Assembly (NCBI GenBank): GCA_018830465.1
Contig: JAHJSI010000053.1
Location: 1-5,103, forward strand
Direction of reading: 5' to 3'
DNA: 5,103 nucleotides
DNA from: Patescibacteria group bacterium
Lineage (GTDB): Bacteria; Patescibacteriota; Patescibacteriia; UBA2169
Shown here: positions 4,120-5,103 of the stretch, piece by piece
How positions within the stretch are numbered: the first letter of the stretch is position 1
Layout: each line of letters opens with the position of its first letter
The notes under the pieces: model-generated
Told to the model about the DNA's origin: nothing
The model's input: only the letters and a program-made list of their open reading frames with translations
The model's database searches: none
Program-made: the position numbers and the translations under genes

Positions 4120-5046
4120 ATGGCAAAGCAAACAACTAGATCGCCAGATGACGATGATAAAGTTCTTGGTGCGTATTTTCATGACATTGAATATTCAACG
4201 CCACTCTCTCGAAAAAGAGAAGTGGAGCTGTCTGAAAGAATCAAGCAAGGCGATGAACCAGCTCGAAATGAGCTTGTTGAGGCAAACTTGCGATTTGTGG
4301 TTGATATAGCCAAGCACTACCAAAATCGCGGTTTGTCGCTTTCTGAGTTGATTTCCGCTGGAAATACAGGCCTTATAACCGCGGCAGGTCGCTTTGACGG
4401 CGCTCGTGGCTTCAAGTTCATCTCATACGCTGTTTGGTGGGTTAAGCAGGCAATTATGGAGGCAATCGCAGTAGAAGCCCGAACAATCCGCCTGTCCCTC
4501 AATAAGCTCGCAGAGCTTAAGAAAATTTTTGAAGCACGAGCAAAACTGCGAAAAGAAAGAGACCAAGAGCCAAGTTTAGAACAGATTGCTCAAGAGCTTG
4601 GCGTGACAGTTGAAGAAGTGGAGTATGTAATACTTTCTACTCGGAGTATCCGCTCGCTTGATGTAGCGTTTAAAGACGAAGAAGACCATAACTTGTTGTC
4701 TATACTTGCTGATGAGAGTCAGCCATCTCCTGATAGTGGTGTATTATTACAGGATGCGCGTGCGCAAATTGAGAAGGTGTTAGGTATTTTAGACCAGAGG
4801 GAACAGAAAATCCTTCAACTCAACTTTGGTTTGGATGGAGAAAAGCCATTAACGCTCGAGCTGATTGGCGCTATTATTGGGCTAACGCGCGAGCGCGTGC
4901 GCCAAATCAAGGAAAGAGCGCTTTCAAAGCTGCGCAACCCTTCTCGGGCAGAATTACTGAAACAGGCCAGTTATGACGCGAGCGAGCTAATAGTCAGGAG
5001 AAGCAGGTCTTCTGGCAATGGTTTTGTCAGGAGTAAAAAAAGATAA
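4120..5046 (+). CDS. RNA polymerase sigma-70 factor, RpoD/SigA-like, without region 1.1
   Basis: This subunit directs core RNA polymerase to promoters. Region 1.2 spans about 14-45 (LGAYFHDIEYSTPLSRKREVE). Region 2 spans about 50-120, with NELVEANLRFVVDIAKHY and the -10 recognition and melting stretch GFKFISYAVWWVKQAI (97-112); the aromatic residues Phe100, Tyr103, Trp106 and Trp107 and the -12 contact Gln110 are kept. Region 3 spans about 121-200. Region 4 (about 215-280) has the -35 helix-turn-helix TRERVRQIKERALSKLR (256-272), with Arg257, Glu258 and Arg261 conserved. At 308 residues it lacks the acidic region 1.1 of long RpoD proteins, like the short housekeeping sigma of Bacteroidetes. 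Met113, Asn128 and Ala131 stand where E. coli sigma-70 has Thr440, His455 and Glu458. Residues 283-308 form a basic, Ser/Arg-rich tail beyond region 4. It is probably a primary sigma, but an alternative group 2 factor cannot be excluded from one window. Confidence 0.92.
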   Translation: MAKQTTRSPDDDDKVLGAYFHDIEYSTPLSRKREVELSERIKQGDEPARNELVEANLRFVVDIAKHYQNRGLSLSELISAGNTGLITAAGRFDGARGFKFISYAVWWVKQAIMEAIAVEARTIRLSLNKLAELKKIFEARAKLRKERDQEPSLEQIAQELGVTVEEVEYVILSTRSIRSLDVAFKDEEDHNLLSILADESQPSPDSGVLLQDARAQIEKVLGILDQREQKILQLNFGLDGEKPLTLELIGAIIGLTRERVRQIKERALSKLRNPSRAELLKQASYDASELIVRRSRSSGNGFVRSKKR

Positions 5047-5083
5047 GCTCTGCAGTAGATTTATCTGCTGCAGGGCTTTTTTT
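5046..5083 (+). terminator. Rho-independent terminator of the sigma factor gene
   Basis: A stem of about 14 bp pairs 5046-5059 with 5064-5077 (AGCTCTGCAG with CTGCAGGGCT plus an inner TAGA/TCTG extension, two G-U pairs), with a TTTA loop and a run of seven T (5077-5083). It begins on the last base of the stop codon, so nothing else belongs to this transcript. Confidence 0.92.
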
Positions 5084-5103
5084 ATTAGCGACGTAGAGCG
5101 AGT

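Noticed and set aside
5085..5103. Start of a further gene or repeat after the sigma terminator
   Set aside because: Only 19 bases are present, too few to support any call.
1..5103. CRISPR array, insertion sequence, toxin-antitoxin or defence system
   Set aside because: There are no regularly spaced repeats, transposase or matching gene pair. The only direct repeat is the 20-bp promoter duplication.

Overview
The window reads as a compact, AT-rich bacterial chromosome segment, most likely from the Candidate Phyla Radiation (Patescibacteria, Parcubacteria-like). This is inferred from gene content and style: a secreted matrixin-type protease with a CGNxICEPGE cysteine motif, a LemA-TPM pair, a short housekeeping-type sigma factor, very tight spacing, several promoter-proximal genes without Shine-Dalgarno sequences, and GC-rich CCCGCC/GGCGGG palindromes in an AT-rich background. 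TGA ends the first gene at the length expected for its family, so the standard bacterial code fits. No lineage marker gene is present, so the assignment is tentative.

Layout. 1-191 (+) is the 3' end of a MurF-type peptidoglycan ligase. It overlaps tail to tail with a minus-strand tRNA-dihydrouridine synthase (177-1148), whose promoter lies almost on its start codon. 1149-1305 holds that promoter, a strong terminator and a long-armed hairpin. 1306-2208 (-) is a secreted zinc metalloprotease driven by a duplicated promoter. 2279-2413 carries an imperfect inverted repeat and a possible decayed tRNA tail. 2414-2488 (-) is tRNA-Glu(CUC). A divergent promoter region (2489-2570) then leads into a plus-strand block: LemA (2571-3137), TPM/YgcG-like membrane protein (3144-4031) and a sigma-70 factor (4120-5046) closed by a strong terminator. 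No gene-free stretch exceeds 300 bases.

How the genes relate. LemA and TPM form an evident two-gene operon whose second gene has its ribosome site inside the end of the first. The sigma factor has its own promoter and a strong ribosome site, but no terminator separates it from TPM, so read-through is possible. MurF, LemA, TPM and the protease are all cell-envelope or secreted functions; Dus, tRNA-Glu and the sigma factor are information-processing genes. I see no CRISPR, transposase, phage gene or obvious defence system. The most unusual features are the palindrome forming five codons of dus, the 20-bp duplication that doubles the protease promoter, the inverted repeat beside tRNA-Glu, and the protease itself.
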